Assembly: GCF_000696385.1 (NCBI RefSeq)
Contig: NZ_JJMN01000045.1
Location: 1-64,000 of the forward strand
Direction: 5' to 3'
Source: Vibrio metoecus
GTDB taxonomy: Bacteria > Pseudomonadota > Gammaproteobacteria > Enterobacterales > Vibrionaceae
Length of the DNA: 64,000 nt
Part shown: positions 60,638-64,000 of the stretch, piece after piece
Layout: every line of letters begins with the position of its first letter
How positions within the stretch are numbered: the first letter of the stretch is position 1
Program-made: the position numbers and the translations under genes
The notes under the pieces: generated by a model
Seen by the model: only the letters and a program-made list of their open reading frames with translations
Databases searched by the model: none
Told to the model about the DNA's origin: nothing

Positions 60638-61776
60638 ATGGCATTAAAGGCTAATTTCAGCCACACGGTCTTTTTGATGGAGTTCAGTATTACGAGAATG
60701 CGGCAATGGTTTGGGAGGGTTCACACATTCACTCCATTGTTCCTGTTGAGTCTCTGACGGCGGATATTGAACATCAACATTTTGATGGTGCATTGATCGC
60801 TCCGGGATTCATTGACTTACAAGTTAATGGCGGTGGCGATGTCATGTTCAATAATGACATGACTCTTGCGGGTATTGATTCGATCTGCCGAGCACACAGA
60901 ACTCACGGAACCGCCTATCTGCTTCCAACCTTAATCAGTGCAACACCGGAACACATCAACCGTGCACTTGATGCCATTCAATCTGCAATCGAACATCAAG
61001 TCTCGGGTGTATTGGGTATTCACTTAGAAGGCCCTTGGTTAAACCCAGAAAAGAAAGGCGCTCATAACTCAGATCTGTTTTATTCCCCGACACCAGCGCA
61101 ACTTTCACAGTTTCACTGGCCAACCAAAGGCAAAGTTCTTGTAACGGTCGCGGCTGAAAACCTCTCCATCGACTCACTACAGTGGTTAAAGGATCATCAT
61201 GTTACTCTCTCGTGTGGTCACAGTAATGCCACTACAGCCCAATTAACCACTGAAAAGCTAGCTCTCATTGATGGATTTACCCACTTATTTAATGCCATGT
61301 CGTCTTTTGAGAGTCGTGAACCCGGAGTTGTCGGTGCAGCATTGAATACCGATCATGCTTGGTGTTCGGTCATAACTGATGGCATTCATGTCCATCCACA
61401 AAGTTTTTTACTCGCTAAGCGAATCAAACCTGAAGACAAACTTCTTATTGTTACCGATGCCATGGCTAGCCTTGGCAGTGTGACTAACCAGTTTGAATTG
61501 GATGGGGAAACCATTCGCGTCATCGATAATAAACTGGTTAATAGCCGAGGCAACCTTGCGGGAGCACACATCGGGATGGATGAATCGGTTGCCAATGTCA
61601 TTCGTTGGGGAATCGCGGAAGATGAAGCACTAAGAATGGCCTCGTCTTATCCGGCTCAAGCAATCCATTGTGATGATTTAGGGCAACTAAAACCCAATTA
61701 TCGAGCCGCCGCCACTGTATTAAACTCCAAATATGAATGTTTGGCTGTAGTCAGTGAAGGCTTGCTCTACAACTGA
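60638..61776 (+). pseudogene. nagA: N-acetylglucosamine-6-phosphate deacetylase, apparent -1 near the start
   Basis: From codon 30 on the frame is a typical NagA: the metal Glu in HLEGPWLN, His residues in CGHSNA and THLFNAM, and the catalytic Asp in VTDAM. The natural ATG (60638) lies 3 bp after nanK but in another frame. Adding one T to the run at 60655-60657 gives NFQPHGLFDGVQYYENAAMVWEG and 379 residues, the usual size. As written only an internal ATG (60706) is in frame. The product would supply GlcN-6-P. Confidence 0.85.
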
Positions 61777-62196
61777 GCTACCGATCAAACATGCCAATCC
61801 GTTATTGACCAGATCTTTCACTATTCCAATGTTCAGCAGAGATCATTGGAATAGCTCTTCCCAAAAATCTCTATGCCTTTAGGCATTAACTGCACTTCCG
61901 TCACCGTTATTCCGACTTCCGTAGCCTCCTCTACCCCAACTACACACATCTAAGTACAAACACAACCACAACGTGTTGATGTCTCATCGATTAAAAAACA
62001 CACAAAAACATTTATGGAAATTATTTTTTTTGCGATCGTAGTTCATGAAGAAAATATTTTTTAATGAGAATCTACAACTGGAAATGTGAACGTTTCCAAG
62101 CCTTACATTCGATGGAGACTTGTCAATCAAATGACTTCACAACGAGGAAGAGCACCGATTCACAAGGAAACAGATTCTAATATAAAGGGAGTAGAT
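61777..62196. other. 420-bp region between nagA and nanH
   Basis: It holds the nagA terminator hairpin (61821-61854) and then AT-rich sequence with an AAGGGA-like site just before nanH. No gene seen. The nanH promoter must lie here. Confidence 0.6.
61821..61854. terminator. Hairpin after nagA
   Basis: An 11-bp perfect stem CTATTCCAATG (61821-61831) with its complement (61844-61854) and a 12-base loop. T-rich sequence follows loosely. Confidence 0.65.
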
Positions 62197-64000
62197 ATGC
62201 GTTTCAAAAACGTAAAGAAAACCGCTTTAATTCTTGCAATGTTCGGTATGGCGACAAGCTCAAACGCCGCACTTTTTGACTATAACGCAACGGGTGACAC
62301 TGAGTTTGACAGCCCTGCCAAGCAGGGATGGATGCAAGACAACACGAATAATGGCAGTGGCGTTTTAACCAATGCAGATGGAATGCCCGCTTGGTTGGTG
62401 CAAGGTAATGGAGGGAGAGCTCAATGGACATATTCTCTCTCTACTAATCAACATGCCCAAGCATCAAATTTCGGTTGGCGAATGACGACAGAAATGAAAG
62501 TGCTCAGTGGTGGAATGATCACAAACTACTACGCTAACGGCACTCAGCGTGTCTTACCCATCATTTCATTAGACAGCAGTGGTAACTTGGTTGTTGAGTT
62601 TGAAGGGCAAACTGGACGTACCGTTTTGGCAACCGGCACTGCAGCAACGGAATATCATAAATTTGAATTGGTGTTCCTTCCTGGAAGTAACCCATCCGCT
62701 AGCTTTTACTTTGATGGTAAACTCATTCGTGACAACATCCAACCTACTGCATCAAAACAAAATATGATCGTATGGGGAAATGGCTCATCAAATACGGATG
62801 GTGTCGCCGCCTATCGGGATATTAAGTTTGAAATTCAAGGCGACGTTATCTTCAGAGGCCCAGACCGTATACCATCCATTGTAGCAAGTAGCGTAACACC
62901 AGGAGTAGTTACCGCATTTGCAGAGAAACGTGTGGGCGGTGGCGACCCCGGTGCTCTGAGTAATACCAATGACATAATCACTCGTACCTCACGAGATGGC
63001 GGGATAACCTGGGATGCCGAGCTTAACCTCACTGAGCAAATCAATGTCAGTGATGAGTTTGATTTCTCCGATCCTCGGCCTATCTATGATCCTTCCTCCA
63101 ATACGGTTCTTGTTTCTTATGCTCGATGGCCGACCGATGCCGCTCAAAACGGAGATCGAATAAAACCATGGATGCCAAACGGTATTTTTTACAGCGTCTA
63201 TGATGTGGCGTCTGGGAATTGGCAAGCGCCTATCGATGTTACCGATCAGGTGAAAGAACGCAGTTTCCAAATCGCTGGTTGGGGTGGTTCAGAGCTGTAT
63301 CGCCGAAATACCAGCCTAAATAGCCAGCAAGACTGGCAGTCACACGCTAAGATCCGAATTGTTGATGGTGCTGCGAACCAGATACAAGTTGCCGATGGTG
63401 GCCGAAAATATGTTGTCACACTGAGTATTGATGAATCAGGCAGTCTGGTCGCTAATCTAAACGGTGTTAGTGCTCCGATTATCCTGCAATCTGAACGCGC
63501 GAAGGTACACTCTTTCCATGACTACGAACTTCAATATTCGGCGTTAAACCGCACCACAACGTTATTCGTTGATGGTCAGCCAATCACCACTTGGGCTGGC
63601 GAAGTATCGCAGGAGAACAACATTCAGTTTGGTAATACGGATGCCCAAATTGATGGCAGACTGCATGTGCAAAATATTGCTCTCACACAACAAGGTCAAA
63701 ACCTCGTGGAGTTTGATGCTTTTTATTTGGCACAGCAAACCCCTGAAGTAGAGAAAGACCTTGAAAAGCTTGGTTGGACAAAAATTAAAACTGGCAACAC
63801 CATGAGTTTGTATGGGAATGCCAGCGTCAATCCGGGACCGGGTCATGGTATCACTCTTGCTCGACAACAAAATATCAGTGGTAGCCAAAACGGTCGCTTG
63901 ATCTATCCTGCGATTGTGCTTGATCGTTTCTTCCTCAACGTCATGTCTATTTACAGTGACGATGGCGGTTCAAACTGGCAAACTGGTTCAACACTCCCTA
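62197..64000 (+). CDS. nanH: Secreted sialidase (neuraminidase) NanH, cut by right edge
   Basis: 601 codons are open to the window end. The V. cholerae enzyme has 781, so about 180 are outside. The N-terminal signal peptide ends at SSNA-A. A first lectin-like domain (about 25-216) follows, then the propeller start with Arg224 (FRGPDRIP), Arg245 and Asp250, an Asp box (SRDGGITW), a second lectin domain (about 347-543), and a later Asp box (SDDGGSNW). It releases sialic acid from mucin and gangliosides and exposes the cholera toxin receptor. I checked the frame codon by codon and found no indel. Confidence 0.97.
   Translation, partial: MRFKNVKKTALILAMFGMATSSNAALFDYNATGDTEFDSPAKQGWMQDNTNNGSGVLTNADGMPAWLVQGNGGRAQWTYSLSTNQHAQASNFGWRMTTEMKVLSGGMITNYYANGTQRVLPIISLDSSGNLVVEFEGQTGRTVLATGTAATEYHKFELVFLPGSNPSASFYFDGKLIRDNIQPTASKQNMIVWGNGSSNTDGVAAYRDIKFEIQGDVIFRGPDRIPSIVASSVTPGVVTAFAEKRVGGGDPGALSNTNDIITRTSRDGGITWDAELNLTEQINVSDEFDFSDPRPIYDPSSNTVLVSYARWPTDAAQNGDRIKPWMPNGIFYSVYDVASGNWQAPIDVTDQVKERSFQIAGWGGSELYRRNTSLNSQQDWQSHAKIRIVDGAANQIQVADGGRKYVVTLSIDESGSLVANLNGVSAPIILQSERAKVHSFHDYELQYSALNRTTTLFVDGQPITTWAGEVSQENNIQFGNTDAQIDGRLHVQNIALTQQGQNLVEFDAFYLAQQTPEVEKDLEKLGWTKIKTGNTMSLYGNASVNPGPGHGITLARQQNISGSQNGRLIYPAIVLDRFFLNVMSIYSDDGGSNWQTGSTLP

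Overview
The window looks like a chromosome segment of a Vibrio cholerae or V. mimicus type bacterium. Three things point there. The VexCD-type RND pump and the sialic-acid (nan-nag) gene order match what is known around Vibrio pathogenicity island 2 (VPI-2). A genomic island starts at a tRNA-Ser gene. A degenerate copy of the V. cholerae superintegron repeat (VCR-type attC) lies inside the island. I cannot separate V. cholerae from V. mimicus by eye.

Layout. 1-14.4 kb is core chromosome: pqiB (cut by the left edge) and pqiC, the vexCD pump, an EAL phosphodiesterase, a peptide/dicarboxylate locus on the minus strand (RpiR regulator, DcuC-family carrier, pepT, pepE), a PQQ beta-propeller protein and a CadC/ToxR-like membrane regulator. 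tRNA-Ser(GGA) is at 14848-14935. A 66-bp direct repeat made of the tRNA 3' end and its terminator occurs at 14930-14995 and again at 51507-51572. The 36.6 kb between them is an integrative element with its own integrase, a second integrase remnant, AAGTAATACC-type putative integrase arm sites near both ends, and two AlpA-like regulators.

The cargo is mainly anti-phage. 17-37 kb is a DNA phosphorothioation system: an associated methyltransferase, an Mrr-like nuclease, dndA, dndBCDE and dptFGH, with a three-gene DGQHR / small protein / HNH insertion between dndE and dptH. 37.5-41.5 kb is patchwork: an IS66 scar, a large GC-rich membrane protein gene, a VCR-like attC site and about 1 kb without genes. 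41.5-45.7 kb holds a prokaryotic viperin (radical SAM) with a small Cys/WHL-repeat protein, facing divergently a ~900-residue ankyrin-tailed protein of unknown function. 46-51 kb is a CP4/YeeP-like module: AlpA, RadC, two DUF2787 proteins, a GTPase, a YagK/YfjJ-type protein and an AT-rich orphan.

Outside the second att copy, 51.7-64 kb is the sialic-acid cluster: two NanM-type epimerases (one without a signal peptide), nanR, nanA, the SiaPQM TRAP transporter, nanE, nanK, nagA and secreted sialidase nanH, cut by the right edge. Together these free, import and degrade N-acetylneuraminate to GlcNAc-6-P and onward.

Caution: at least a dozen genes, in core and island alike, are interrupted by one-base indels, mostly extra bases in short homopolymers. 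After correction every affected gene gives a whole number of codons and a normal family length. This looks at least partly like consensus error, so every 'pseudogene' call here means apparent disruption.
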